Source: Aerococcaceae bacterium NML190073
GTDB lineage: Bacteria > Bacillota > Bacilli > Lactobacillales > Aerococcaceae
Assembly (NCBI GenBank): GCA_026131555.1
Contig: JAMXJH010000006.1
Location: 62,001-126,000, forward strand
Length of the DNA: 64,000 nucleotides
Direction of reading: 5' to 3'
The notes beneath the pieces are model-generated. The model saw only the letters and a program-made list of their open reading frames with translations, was not told where the DNA came from and searched no databases. The position numbers were made by a program, and so were the translations under genes. Below, piece after piece: positions 17,984 to 28,300 of the stretch (position 1 is its first letter; each line of letters begins with the position of its first letter).

Positions 17984-18358
17984 TTACCTCTTTCTGAGTG
18001 ACTGCCACCATTTTTTGAGTGAGAAGATTGGAACATTGCGTACAATCTTATCTCCTCCCACATAATCGCGCATTGCTTTCAATGTTTTGCCGGCTTCTTT
18101 GACGACGAAATTAAATGTACCGGCACTATGTGTATCAATAAAGAATCCACGAATGTAACGGTCCTTGAAATACATTTGTGCCCGTACTTGCTTAATTTCT
18201 GTCCACGGTATTTGAATATAGTCTTCAGGATTGCGACTGTTATAGAATTCAAACGCCTTATCACCTACAAGGATATCCCCGCTCTTTACTCCTAGTCCTG
18301 AATTGAACGAATTTGCTTTAGTTGTCAATACAACCTTCGTATTCATTGAGACTGCCAT
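17984..18358 (-). CDS. DUF956 family protein (ManO-like)
   Basis: 124 aa, DUF956: VVLTTKANSFNSGLGVKSGDILVGDKAFEFYN, then IPWTEIKQVRAQMYFKDRYIRGFFI. In streptococci and lactobacilli this gene usually closes the mannose PTS operon (manLMNO) and is taken to regulate it. Here no PTS gene is nearby; instead it is directly upstream of the NdpA gene. GGAGG precedes the ATG at a good distance. The displacement from the man operon is the notable point. Confidence 0.85.
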   Translation of the reverse strand: MAVSMNTKVVLTTKANSFNSGLGVKSGDILVGDKAFEFYNSRNPEDYIQIPWTEIKQVRAQMYFKDRYIRGFFIDTHSAGTFNFVVKEAGKTLKAMRDYVGGDKIVRNVPIFSLKKWWQSLRKR

Positions 18359-18442
18359 AATTCACCCCTCCAGTGTATTTTCCTTATTCTCTCATAATTC
18401 GTAACACTTGGCAAAAGAATTTCTCTTTTCATCAAGCATACG

Positions 18443-18471
18443 AAAAGACGAGCGAAATGTGCTCGTCTTTT
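18443..18471 (-). terminator. terminator of rny
   Basis: Stem AAAAGACGAGC with GCTCGTCTTTT, 7-nt loop, followed by four T on the minus strand; 14 nt after the rny stop. Confidence 0.75.
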
Positions 18472-18484
18472 ATTAATTATTGAA

Positions 18485-20044
18485 TTATTTAGCATATTCG
18501 ACAGCTCGCGTTTCGCGGATAACTGTTACTTTAATATTGCCCGGATAGTTCATTTCTTCTTCAATACGATTGCGAATATCGCGTGCAATGCGTGCTGATT
18601 GTGCATCGTTTACTTCATTCGGTCGAACCATAACACGAACTTCGCGTCCGGCTTGGATAGCATAACTATGTGATACCCCTTCAAAACTATTGGAAATTTC
18701 TTCAAGTTTTTCTAAACGGCGGATATAGTTTTCTAATGATTCACTACGTGCGCCCGGTCTTGCGGCAGACAATGCGTCGGCAGCTGCTACCAATACAGCA
18801 ATAACAGATGTTTTCTCCGTATCACCATGGTGTGCTGCAATGGCATTGACAACAATTTCAGGTTCTTTGTATTTATTTGCAATTTCTGCACCAATCTCAA
18901 CGTGTGAGCCTTCGATTTCATGATCCAAAGCTTTCCCTAAATCATGAAGTAATCCGGCGCGTTTAGCGAGCGCTACATCTTCTCCTAATTCTCCGGCCAT
19001 TACACCGGCAAGTTTTGCCACTTCAATACTGTGTTTCAAAACATTTTGCCCGTAACTTGTTCTGAACGAGAGACGACCTAGAATCTTAATGATATCTGGG
19101 TGCAGCGAGTGGATGCCTACCTCGAAGGTTGCTTGTTCCCCAATCTCACGAATCTTCTCGTCAATTTCTTTGCGTGCGCGATCAACCATCTCTTCAATAC
19201 GTGCCGGATGAATCCGACCATCTTGAAGTAATTTCTCAAGCGCCAATTTCGCAATCTGGCGACGAATTGGATCGAAACCACTTAACACAACTGCTTCCGG
19301 TGTGTCGTCAATGATTAAATCAATTCCCGTCAAGCTTTCCAAAGTACGAATGTTTCGACCTTCACGACCGATAATGCGTCCTTTCATTTCATCACTTGGC
19401 AAGTGGACGACCGTCACCGTATTCTCTGCGACTAAGTCAGATGCTCCACGCTGGATCGCTTGCAAAATAATATTCTTAGCATTGCGGTCAGCTTCATCTT
19501 TCGCTTTCTGCTCCGCATCACGAATCATTATCGCAATCTCATGTGATAACGCTTGCTCTGTTTCTTTCATAATGATGTCTTGCGCTTCTTGACGTGACAA
19601 TGTGGCGATACGCTCCAACTCTGCCTGTTGTTCATCAATCACTTGTTGCACACTTGCTTCTTTAATTTCTAACTCTGCTTTGCGCTTTTGGTAAGTTTCC
19701 TCTTTCGCATCGATATTTAATTCGCGCTTGTCTAAGTTTTCACTCTTCTTATCCAAGTTCTCCTCGCGCTGAATTAAACGTGTTTCGAGTCGATTGACTT
19801 CATTGCGTCGCTCTTTGAGTTCCGCTTCTACTTCCTTACGGTACTTTAAATTCTCTTCCTTCGCTTCGAAAAGAGCTTCACGCTTCAAAGTTTGTGCTTG
19901 CTTAATTGCATCATCCACAATTGCTTCTGCGTTCGCTTTAGCACCTGTTAAATGCTTCTCGTCTGACACTTTCTTGAAAAAATATCCGATAACTAACCCG
20001 ATAATTAAAGTAAGACCCGCGAAGGCGATTCCTATAAAGTCCAT
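18485..20044 (-). CDS. rny: ribonuclease Y
   Basis: 519-aa membrane-anchored endoribonuclease that starts bulk mRNA decay. In order: one N-terminal membrane helix ([18 protein letters not shown]), a long charged coiled coil (about residues 30-200), a KH domain ([28 protein letters not shown]), and an HD domain with [12 protein letters not shown] supplying the catalytic His-Asp. Length and order are standard. GGAGGTG precedes the ATG. It is monocistronic with its own promoter and terminator. Confidence 0.97.
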   Translation of the reverse strand: MDFIGIAFAGLTLIIGLVIGYFFKKVSDEKHLTGAKANAEAIVDDAIKQAQTLKREALFEAKEENLKYRKEVEAELKERRNEVNRLETRLIQREENLDKKSENLDKRELNIDAKEETYQKRKAELEIKEASVQQVIDEQQAELERIATLSRQEAQDIIMKETEQALSHEIAIMIRDAEQKAKDEADRNAKNIILQAIQRGASDLVAENTVTVVHLPSDEMKGRIIGREGRNIRTLESLTGIDLIIDDTPEAVVLSGFDPIRRQIAKLALEKLLQDGRIHPARIEEMVDRARKEIDEKIREIGEQATFEVGIHSLHPDIIKILGRLSFRTSYGQNVLKHSIEVAKLAGVMAGELGEDVALAKRAGLLHDLGKALDHEIEGSHVEIGAEIANKYKEPEIVVNAIAAHHGDTEKTSVIAVLVAAADALSAARPGARSESLENYIRRLEKLEEISNSFEGVSHSYAIQAGREVRVMVRPNEVNDAQSARIARDIRNRIEEEMNYPGNIKVTVIRETRAVEYAK

Positions 20045-20135
20045 ATATTCACCTCCGAATCTATTTAATTATAACTGTTTACTTGTAGTTGTTAAACTGT
20101 TCATAAAACAAATCATGTGCGTTTACACAATATCT

Positions 20136-20164
20136 ATAATAAAGTTTATTTGGACAACTGTCAA
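20136..20164 (-). promoter_or_regulatory. promoter of rny
   Basis: Minus strand TTGACA (20159-20164), 17-bp spacer, TATTAT (20136-20141). A consensus -35 with a near-consensus -10, about 90 bp upstream of the start. Confidence 0.8.
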
Positions 20165-20221
20165 TGAAAGCCTGCATGAAAATCAATTTTGTTGCTAACT
20201 TTTTTATCTGCACCTAACTTC

Positions 20222-20536
20222 TTATTTACCCGTTTCAGGAAGTGGATATTTAATGGCGTTTTTGGTCATCTTGTTTTGAATAATTGTCGGAATATCCAAG
20301 TCCAATGTCGAAGCTAACATATGGGCATAAATCAACACATCGGCAAGCTCTTCCTTGATATGCTCCAGTTGTGTATCGACTGCCTCGTCCGAAGAAACCC
20401 ACTGAAAAATTTCTAACAACTCCGCCGCTTCAATCGAGATGGAAAGTGCTAGATTTTTCGGAGTGTGATATGGGCGCCATTGTCTTTCATCCACAAAAGC
20501 GTCAATTATTTGGGTAATTTCATTATAATTTCGCAT
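20222..20536 (-). CDS. MazG-like nucleotide pyrophosphohydrolase
   Basis: 104-aa all-alpha NTP pyrophosphohydrolase of the short MazG-like/dCTPase type. The metal-binding helices show EAAELLEIFQW and EELADVLIYAHML, the EExxE...ExxD pattern. It likely removes non-canonical nucleoside triphosphates. GAAGGAGA precedes the ATG. An extended -10 TGTTATAAT (20571-20579, minus strand) between the carbamate kinase terminator and this gene suggests separate transcription. Confidence 0.88.
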   Translation of the reverse strand: MRNYNEITQIIDAFVDERQWRPYHTPKNLALSISIEAAELLEIFQWVSSDEAVDTQLEHIKEELADVLIYAHMLASTLDLDIPTIIQNKMTKNAIKYPLPETGK

Positions 20537-20600
20537 AGTAGTTCTCCTTCAATTATCATTTACTTCCTCAATTATAACACACATTCTCTCCCTCACAGAT

Positions 20601-20633
20601 AAAAAAGAGAAAATCCTTTTGGACTTTCTCTTT
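20601..20633 (-). terminator. terminator of the all-type operon, after carbamate kinase
   Basis: Minus strand AAAGAGAAAGTCC, AAAA loop, GGATTTTCTCTTT and a T run; one mismatch in the stem. It lies 20 nt after the carbamate kinase stop codon. Confidence 0.85.
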
Positions 20634-20652
20634 GGAAAGAAGGTATGCTCTT

Positions 20653-21591
20653 CTATTTCGTCACAACGGTTGCTGAACCGCCTTGCAAGTAGTTGCCGAT
20701 GTTGTCCAGCGAAGTTATGACTGCTTGCCCTGTTGGACAATTCTCAACAAATTGAATCGCTGCTTCTACTTTCGGTAACATACTTCCGGGAGCGAATTGA
20801 TTTTCTGTAATCCATTGACGCAATTGATCAACTGTTACGTGCTCCAACTTCTCTTGATTCGGTTGATTAAAGTTCACATAAACATTATCAACTCCTGTAA
20901 GAATGAGTAAACTATCTGCGCCAATTAATTCGGCTAATTTGGCTGAAGCGAAATCTTTATCTATTACTGCTTCCACGCCTTTATTGCCGGATTCCGTTCT
21001 GACAACTGGAATTCCGCCTCCACCGGCGGAAATTACCACGTGACCGGCGGCTACTAATTCTTTGATAACCTTTACTTCTTGAATATCAATTGGTAGCGGT
21101 GATGGAACAACTTTACGCCAACCACGTCCGGCATCTTCCTTAAACGTTGCGCCCGTTCGTGCCATTTCTTCCTCTGCTTCCTCTTGTGTATAGAATGGAC
21201 CAATCGGCTTTGCCGGGTCTGCAAATGCCGGGTCACTACCATCTACAACAACTTGCGTAATCAATGACACTACTTCTTTATCCACGCCTTGCGCTTGCAG
21301 AGCATTTTGGAAAGCATTTTGTAGCCAATAACCAATGCTCCCTTCTGTCATCGCCACCAATGTATCTAATGGAAACGCCGGATTTTTATCGGAATTTGCT
21401 GCGATATTCTGTAATAAAAGATTGCCGACTTGCGGTCCGTTTCCATGAGTAACAATTAAGTCATCACCGTTGAGCACAAACTTCATCAAATGTTGTACAG
21501 TTGCTCTCAACGCTTCTTGCTGTGCCTCTGCTGTCGGATCTTTTGATAAAATCGCATTCCCGCCAAGTGCTACTACAATTTTTCTTGCCAT
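20653..21591 (-). CDS. arcC: carbamate kinase
   Basis: 312 aa, typical length. Transfers phosphate from carbamoyl phosphate to ADP, giving ATP, ammonia and CO2. Signatures: [35 protein letters not shown] and [15 protein letters not shown]. No arginine deiminase or ornithine transcarbamylase is nearby; the neighbours are AllD and the FdrA-YlbE fusion, so it corresponds to the ybcF (allantoin operon) type that uses carbamoyl phosphate from oxalurate. AAAAGGAG precedes the ATG. A perfect 26-bp palindrome separates it from allD. Confidence 0.96.
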   Translation of the reverse strand: MARKIVVALGGNAILSKDPTAEAQQEALRATVQHLMKFVLNGDDLIVTHGNGPQVGNLLLQNIAANSDKNPAFPLDTLVAMTEGSIGYWLQNAFQNALQAQGVDKEVVSLITQVVVDGSDPAFADPAKPIGPFYTQEEAEEEMARTGATFKEDAGRGWRKVVPSPLPIDIQEVKVIKELVAAGHVVISAGGGGIPVVRTESGNKGVEAVIDKDFASAKLAELIGADSLLILTGVDNVYVNFNQPNQEKLEHVTVDQLRQWITENQFAPGSMLPKVEAAIQFVENCPTGQAVITSLDNIGNYLQGGSATVVTK

Positions 21592-21621
21592 TCTCTTTTT
21601 CTCCTTTTATTCTTTGATGAG

Positions 21622-21660
21622 GAAAGCGCGTGGACACGAATTCGTGTCCACGCTACTTTC
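21622..21660 (-). repeat. strong hairpin between allD and carbamate kinase
   Basis: A perfect 26-bp palindrome at 21628-21653 (arms GCGTGGACACGAA), extended by GAAAG/CTTTC outer arms. There is no T run, so it is not a standard terminator. It may stabilise or process the mRNA, setting a different level for carbamate kinase. Confidence 0.7.
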
Positions 21661-21672
21661 TTGTTTATTACA

Positions 21673-22737
21673 TTATTTAGCGAAAGCACTCTTACCACCG
21701 TAGCGATCTTCATGGATAACTTTCGATACAAGGTAATTGTAAATACCTTCCGGAATGTTGATCCCCTCACGTTCACTTTCCATATATTTCACGAAATTAT
21801 TTTCTCCCGGATAGTAAACTTGATCAAATCCTTTCGCCGGTTTAATTGCGTGCAATTCATTGACCGTTTGCGTGATGTTATCTTTGAACTTATTCAAATC
21901 TGTAAATCGGCTCGGATCAATAACGATGTAAATATGTCCCAAATCACGTCCTGCACTCAAATCTGAATACATCGAACTTACGTGTTTGCCGAATGGTAAG
22001 CCTAATAACACACCGGAAAGGATATCTACCATCATCATTAAACCGTAACCTTTTGGTCCTGAAATAGGTAACAAGCCCGATACCTTAAACGGATCCGTTG
22101 TGCCATGTCCATGTTCATCTACCGCCCATGTATCAGGAATCTGCTGGTTCTTAGATCTTGCATCTAAGATTTTGCCCCAAGCTTGAACGGTCGTTGCCAT
22201 ATCAAAGACAATCGGCTCACCATCTGTGCGCGGTGCTGAGAAGGCAATTGGGTTCGTCCCGTAATAATTTTCCGCTCCGCCGTACGGTACTACCATCGGA
22301 TCAGACTGGCACATAGCAATGCCAATCAGGTCATGGCGGGCAATCTTATCTACGTAATAAGATAACATACCTGTGTGCGACACTTTGGATACCCCAACAA
22401 CTGCCACTCCCGATTCTTTAGCTAAATCAATAACCTGGTCTAAGCAATAATTTGCTACATAATGTCCCTGCGCATTATCTCCATGGAAAATAGCTGTGCT
22501 TGGACCTGTCTTCTCGTAGCTAAAAGTAGGATTAAGATTGACGCCACCTTTACTGATACGCTCTGCATAATACTCCACTCGAACGACACCATGAGAGTGA
22601 ATCCCGCACATATCCGCATACACTAAGTGGCGCGCCACTTCATCAGCATGCTCCTTAGGTAGTCCTGCTCGCGTCAATTTGGTGGTTACTAGATCAAACA
22701 ATTTTTCCGGGGTAACATTAATCAATTTCTCTTCCAT
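21673..22737 (-). CDS. allD: ureidoglycolate dehydrogenase
   Basis: 354-aa member of the malate/L-lactate (Ldh_2) dehydrogenase family. It closely tracks E. coli AllD as I know it: GIHSHG followed by VRVEYYAERISKGG, MCQSDPMVVP, GGAENYYGTNP, TVQAWGKILDARSKN, IPDTWAVDE, GPKGYGLMMM, VLLGLPFGKHVSSMY and QVYYPGE. That degree of agreement supports AllD rather than a generic malate dehydrogenase. AllD oxidises (S)-ureidoglycolate to oxalurate with NAD+. AAGGAGGG precedes the ATG. It lies 27 nt after the DAACS symporter gene, in the operon with FdrA-YlbE and carbamate kinase. Confidence 0.9.
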   Translation of the reverse strand: MEEKLINVTPEKLFDLVTTKLTRAGLPKEHADEVARHLVYADMCGIHSHGVVRVEYYAERISKGGVNLNPTFSYEKTGPSTAIFHGDNAQGHYVANYCLDQVIDLAKESGVAVVGVSKVSHTGMLSYYVDKIARHDLIGIAMCQSDPMVVPYGGAENYYGTNPIAFSAPRTDGEPIVFDMATTVQAWGKILDARSKNQQIPDTWAVDEHGHGTTDPFKVSGLLPISGPKGYGLMMMVDILSGVLLGLPFGKHVSSMYSDLSAGRDLGHIYIVIDPSRFTDLNKFKDNITQTVNELHAIKPAKGFDQVYYPGENNFVKYMESEREGINIPEGIYNYLVSKVIHEDRYGGKSAFAK

Positions 22738-22764
22738 ACTGAATCCCTCCTTGCTTGAATTTAT

Positions 22765-23985
22765 CTATTTATAACAAGACACATCTAATTCGTCCGCTGC
22801 CGCCGCAACCAAGATTGCTGTATACACATCTGAATTGACATTGAGAATCGTCCGGATAATACCCGTAAACCACTCTACACCAGCAAAAATCGCAATACTT
22901 TCAATCGGCAATCCCATTTGAGGTACAATAATCGCTAATGAAACTAGACCTCCACCGGGCACAACCGCATTCGCCAAGGATACCAAAGTTGCCATGATGC
23001 TCAAATAGACGAGCGTTTGCAAGTTAAAATCAATTTGATATAGCTGCATGATTGTGACCACTGTAATACTCATAAACATCGCAGAGCCATTACTATTCAG
23101 TGATACACCTAACGGCAATACCAATTCTGTAATTCGCTTACTAATACCTAGCTTGGCTTTGGCATCATCAATCGCAATCGGCAATGTCACGGCTGACGAA
23201 ATCGTTACAATCGCTACAATTGATATTTGACGCATATTTCTAATGAGTGGCACAAAACCAATCTTACAGTACGCACACACGACAATAATCCAGAAGATTA
23301 GGAATACAATCGTTGCGGCTGAGTAGATAACTAAATATTTTACCAATGGTAAAATAATGCCCGTTCCCAAATCGCTAATAGACGAGCCGATTAAGCAGAA
23401 TACCCCAATCGGTGCCAAGGTCATCACTAAACGAATGATATTCATAATCACTTCGTTAAAATCCGAAATGGTCTTGAATAGCTGAGATTCAGGATTTCGT
23501 TGCATAAAACGATTCAATGCTAACCCGAAGAAACAGGCAAAGACAATGATTTGGATAATCGACCCTTTCGACAGCGCATCAAATATATTCGAAGGGAAAA
23601 AGCCTAACAACGTATCCGTCCATAGCAAACTCTTAGATTCAATAACGTTTTCTAAATCAACGTTGATAACAACCCCTTCTCCCGGACGAAATACATAAGC
23701 CGCAAGCACTCCCCAAATACTTGCTAACAGAGATGAAACACCAAAAATCAGCAAGGTTTGTGTTCCGAATTTTTTCAATTCTTTTGCTTCAATTCCTCCG
23801 ATTGCCTGGACAATTTGTCCTAGCACCAATAATGGAATTGACATTTGCATCAGCTTGAGGAATAAATCCCCTATTACTTTGAAATAATTCGAAAAATCGG
23901 GCATGATGGAACCCATAATTCCACCTAAAATCACAGCGATTACAATTTGTACAACGAGAGAGTTCTTTTTCTGTTTCTGTTTCAT
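22765..23985 (-). CDS. dicarboxylate/amino acid:cation symporter (DAACS)
   Basis: 406 aa with about eight membrane segments and two re-entrant loops, the GltP/DctA/SstT fold. Signatures include the Ser-rich loop region TISSAVTLPIAI, GVSLNSNGSAMFMS (NSDGTA-like motif) and ANAVVPGGGLVSLAIIVPQMGLP. It should move an organic anion with sodium or protons. Within this operon an oxalurate-pathway acid such as ureidoglycolate, oxamate or a related anion is a reasonable but unproven substrate. ATG at 23985 is used because AAGGAG lies 8 nt upstream; the GTG at 23991 is too near. Confidence 0.88.
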   Translation of the reverse strand: MKQKQKKNSLVVQIVIAVILGGIMGSIMPDFSNYFKVIGDLFLKLMQMSIPLLVLGQIVQAIGGIEAKELKKFGTQTLLIFGVSSLLASIWGVLAAYVFRPGEGVVINVDLENVIESKSLLWTDTLLGFFPSNIFDALSKGSIIQIIVFACFFGLALNRFMQRNPESQLFKTISDFNEVIMNIIRLVMTLAPIGVFCLIGSSISDLGTGIILPLVKYLVIYSAATIVFLIFWIIVVCAYCKIGFVPLIRNMRQISIVAIVTISSAVTLPIAIDDAKAKLGISKRITELVLPLGVSLNSNGSAMFMSITVVTIMQLYQIDFNLQTLVYLSIMATLVSLANAVVPGGGLVSLAIIVPQMGLPIESIAIFAGVEWFTGIIRTILNVNSDVYTAILVAAAADELDVSCYK

Positions 23986-24023
23986 AATCACCGCTCCTTT
24001 ATTTTTGATGGTTCTACTAATAT

Positions 24024-25283
24024 TTAGTGTTCCGATACGGCTTTTTTAGTATCGTCTGCTACCATTCCAAATACCAGTAATCCCACAATTAACAATCCGC
24101 ACGCTAGATAGAAGCCGATTTGCATAGAGCCTGTTGTATCTGTTAAATATCCTGTGATATATGGTGCGAGAATGGAGCCTGACATACCGATAAAGTTATA
24201 AGCACTTAATGTCGTTGATAAAATGCTTCTGTCACCATTTTTTGTAACGTATGAAACGAGGATTGGGTCCAATGCTAATTTACCTGTTAATCCATATAGT
24301 AGTAATACAGCAATCAATACAGTACGATCATTCACAAACGCAATGAGGAAGACTGATAATGCTGCTAATGGGACTAATAAGTAAACTAAACGCTTGGTAC
24401 TACCTGTTTTATCTACCATACGTGCAAAGAACAACGCCCCCGGAATTGATGCCCAAGGTACAAGTGAGGAAATGAAACCGACACTTGTTCCGGCGAAGCC
24501 ACGTTCTTCAATTAAGAATGAAGGCAACCAAGTGATGATGACAAAGTTAGCGTAAATACTTACAAATAATAAAGCAAATACTGCTACTAAGTTTTTGTTA
24601 GAGAAAATGCGTTTCAATGCGCCTGATTGATCTTCTTCAACTTCTTGTGTCGGCGCTGTGACAACTTCCTCATCTTTGTAAGCAACTTTTTCTTTCAACA
24701 TGGTGTAGAAAATAATCGCCGTGATGAGTGTTGGCACTGCCATAATGAAGAACGGTTGACTCCAGTGCGCACCTTTTTCCAATACTAAGGTACTTGAGAG
24801 TAAGTAACCTCCTGATGTACCGAACGCCATACCACTGTTAATAATCGCGTTACCGACTGTCACTTTGCTCTTTGGAATTGCTTCAGTAGACAGAGCGTAC
24901 TGCGGCCCGTAGTACGCACCTTGTCCAACCCCTGCTAATGCACGAATTACAAGGAACATACCGAATGAGGTTGCTAAACCACTGAAAAATGTCATCCCTG
25001 CCATGATTAAGAAACCGATTGTGATTACCAGTTTTCTACCGAAACGATCTCCCAACATTCCTGAAGGAATTTGTGCGATGGCATAAGTTAAGAAGAAGAT
25101 ACTATTCGCTAAACCTAATTGTGTTTTACTTAGACCGAATTGGTTACCAACTTCCCCCATAATCGGGTTAAAAATTGTCCGTGTCGCATACATCAATATC
25201 CATCCAATAAAGAAGATGGCTATAACTCGCATCCAATAGTTATCTCCAACTATTACGGGTTTTCTTTTTGCAACGCTATTCAT
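24024..25283 (-). CDS. MFS transporter, anion:cation symporter-like
   Basis: 419 aa, 12 membrane segments with a central cytoplasmic loop. The A motif reads GMLGDRFGRKLVITIGF and the N-terminus (YWMRVIAIFFIGWILMYATRTIFNPIM) resembles the ACS family (GudP, ExuT, D-galactonate carriers), which import organic anions. With allD and fdrA-ylbE beside it, a ureidoglycolate, allantoate or related carboxylate is the likeliest cargo (inference). AAAGGAG precedes the ATG. A hairpin at 25326-25363 separates it from the upstream fusion gene. Confidence 0.88.
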   Translation of the reverse strand: MNSVAKRKPVIVGDNYWMRVIAIFFIGWILMYATRTIFNPIMGEVGNQFGLSKTQLGLANSIFFLTYAIAQIPSGMLGDRFGRKLVITIGFLIMAGMTFFSGLATSFGMFLVIRALAGVGQGAYYGPQYALSTEAIPKSKVTVGNAIINSGMAFGTSGGYLLSSTLVLEKGAHWSQPFFIMAVPTLITAIIFYTMLKEKVAYKDEEVVTAPTQEVEEDQSGALKRIFSNKNLVAVFALLFVSIYANFVIITWLPSFLIEERGFAGTSVGFISSLVPWASIPGALFFARMVDKTGSTKRLVYLLVPLAALSVFLIAFVNDRTVLIAVLLLYGLTGKLALDPILVSYVTKNGDRSILSTTLSAYNFIGMSGSILAPYITGYLTDTTGSMQIGFYLACGLLIVGLLVFGMVADDTKKAVSEH

Positions 25284-25325
25284 AATAAAACTCCTTTCAT
25301 ATTGCTATGTGTTAGCTATCTAGTA

Positions 25326-25363
25326 ACCTGTAATCCGCCTTTTGCATTAGACGGATTACAGTC
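25326..25363 (-). repeat. strong hairpin between the FdrA-YlbE fusion and the MFS gene
   Basis: CTGTAATCCG at 25328-25337 and its complement at 25352-25361; on the minus strand two further pairs extend the stem to 12 bp around a 10-nt loop. There is no T run. It probably protects or limits the upstream fdrA-ylbE message. Confidence 0.7.
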
Positions 25364-25378
25364 CCGTCCACCAAGTGT

Positions 25379-28300
25379 CTATTCTACGTTGATTCCCTTA
25401 GCGCGTGCATAGGCTTCCAGTGCTTTCTCGAAGCATTGCAACGGTGCTCTTACGGTTCCTGCCCCGACTTGTCCAACGCCCGGTTCACGGTGCGCAATTC
25501 CTGTGTTGATAATCGGTGTAATGCCTGTTTCGACCACTTTACGAATATCAATACCTAGAGGGATGCCACGGAAATCCCAAGTTGGAATGGACCAGTTGGC
25601 ATTGTTGTCCGCACACACTTTATCCATCTCTTCAGTAATATTCCAAGCTTCTTGGAATCCACCCGCTCCGACAAAACGTGTTACCCCAGGTGCAGCAACC
25701 ATTGCCATGCCTCCGACCCCTACTGTTTCGGTGATTGCACTGTCTCCGATATCCGGGTTGCCATCTTCTTCGGTATAACCTGTGAAGTATAACCCTTTAG
25801 GTGTATTCACCGGTGCTACGAACCATTCGTCGCCTAATTCCGCAATTCTAACGCCAAAATTCACCCCATTTCGTGTTAATGTTGTAACGATTGTTCCTTT
25901 AGTATCGCGTCTAGCATAGTCTACAATTGCCTTCCCTGTTGCCATCATAATGTTCAAGAAGAACTGGTCTGTATCTGCCAAGAACTTGATGACATCGTAT
26001 TTCACTTTTTCGTCAATATCTAATTTGATAATGAGCGGCGAAATTTCTTTCAAGAAGTTGAGAGAAGCTGCCATATTGCGTTGGTGGAATTCATCTCCCA
26101 TTGTAATAGCCTTAGCAATCAAAACATTCAAGTTGATTCCCGCTTCACTCGAACGTAAAGCACCGGCGATTGTTGGTCCTAATGTATCGCGCATCCATTC
26201 TAATCTGTCCACAACTGATTGCGAATAAGCGCCGAAGCGTAACACTTTTCCGATACCTTCATTCATTGTACAGTACGCACGTGTGCCGTCCTGTTTGTTC
26301 TCAACGACGAGTACCGGCATATTGGATGAGGTAATACCTCCCATTGGTCCAACTGCATGAACGTGGTGGCAAGGTATGAAGCGTACGGCGCCGCTGGATA
26401 GCAATGCTCTTGCCTCCTCTTCGGTTGTTGCCCATTTCTCGAAGAAGGCTGCTCCGATACATGACCCTTGCATCGGTCCTGTCATCTCGTCCCAAGTAAT
26501 CGGAGGTCCGGCATGTAATAACGTTTTCTGTTCTTCATTGAGTTCCGGAATGACGGATTTAGCCGGTACAACATCAATTAAGAATGGCTGAGAGTTGCGC
26601 ATCTTATTAACAACTTCCATATTATCTTTCTCAATCTCATCGGCAATTGCTTCCAACTTATCCAAAATAGCAATCATACGCTTATTACCATTTGCACGTG
26701 GTTTCCAGTCGAATTGAACGAAGTCCACTCCCGCTGATTCATAAGATTCATTGAAACTCTTCAAGCCGACATTGATAATTTTCGGTGGGTTGGAAAGCAA
26801 CTCTAAGATAGGCTTGCTTGGTTCAGGCACACTCACTTTGGCACCAGTATAAGTCTTATGAGATTTAGGTTCTTCGACAAGGTCGATACCTTTCAGTTTC
26901 AGAGCTAATTTCACTGCTTTAGCATTGCTTTCTTCTACCAAGACACCATTGCGAGTGAGTACGTCCACCGTTGCTTGGTAGTTTTGTGGGTCTTTCTTCG
27001 TGCCTACCACCGTCGCAATGAAGAACAACTCTCTGCCGGCTTCTTTCGCTTGTTCTTTCGCTTCCACGATCGCTGGTAATAAAGCATCCGCCATTGCTTC
27101 GTGCGCACCGTATCCCAATACAACATCAAAGAGAATGACACCTGTTTCCGGCTCAGCAACAAATTCCTTAATTTGATTGATACGCGTGCTCGGATCAATC
27201 ATTGGGTGCGGTCTGCCTTGTGTATAAATATCGTCACCTAAATCAATGACTTCGTATCCCTCTGCTTTGAGAATATATCCCGGAATATGTTCTTGCTCAT
27301 GTAAGTTCAACGCTTCCGAAACTAACATCGCTGTTTCATACGCTAAGGTTCCCCCTGAATAAATGCCTTTTACTACTTTCGCTTCAGGCAAAACAACAGA
27401 CACTTCATTCTTAGTAGAAGCATCATAAGAGAGTGCAACTTCTTTTTTGTTTGCTAAGTCGACGGCGATGCGCGCTGCTTCTTCTAATGTATGCGCTAAA
27501 TACACATTCCCCTCATGCGCTTCTGGTTTCTCCCCTAAGAAAATAGCAACTACAGGTTTGCTAATACTTTGAAGCAGCGTCATCACATCGTCGCGTACAG
27601 CTTTTGCCGGTGGTTTCGAAATAATACAAATCACTTCAGTTGGCGCATGGTGTTCCAATGCAACAATCGCATCTTTCATCGCTACTGCTCCAACAGCTTC
27701 ACTCAAATCGCGTCCGCCGGTTCCAATCGCATGAACAGCACCGCCACCTAGACGATCAATAATTGTTGTCACTTCTTGAATTCCTGTTCCGGATGCTCCA
27801 ACAATTCCGATATTTCCAGGTGAAATAATATTAGTGAAAGCTACGGGTACACTGGACAATACACCTGTTCCGCAGTCCGGTCCCATCATTAATAGTCCTT
27901 TGTCATGAGCTAATTGTTTCAAGCGGACTTCGTCTTCTAAAGGAATGTTATCTGTAAATGAGAAGACATGTAAATCATGATTGAGCGCGCGTTCGATTTC
28001 AGACGCCCCATACTCTCCCGGTATACTGAAAACAGCCAAATTAGCGCCTTCCAGGCTAGACAATGCCTCTTCCCAGGAGTGCGCTACTTTTTTGTCGCTA
28101 GTATCTGCTTTCACGGATAAATCCGATAGGAAGCGATTAACCTCTTCAACAACATGGTCAATCATCCCTTCTACATCACTGTCTACTACAATCATCAAAT
28201 CATTTGGCGATGCTTGCTTAGCCTCTTCTGTCAACAAGTTGGTGTTGAGTAAAATGTCCTTATTCGCATCTGTTCCCATCATAATCTGACTCATTCGAAC

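Noticed and set aside
20653-21591. Carbamate kinase as part of the arginine deiminase pathway
   Set aside because: No arcA, arcB or arcD is adjacent; allD and fdrA-ylbE are its operon partners.
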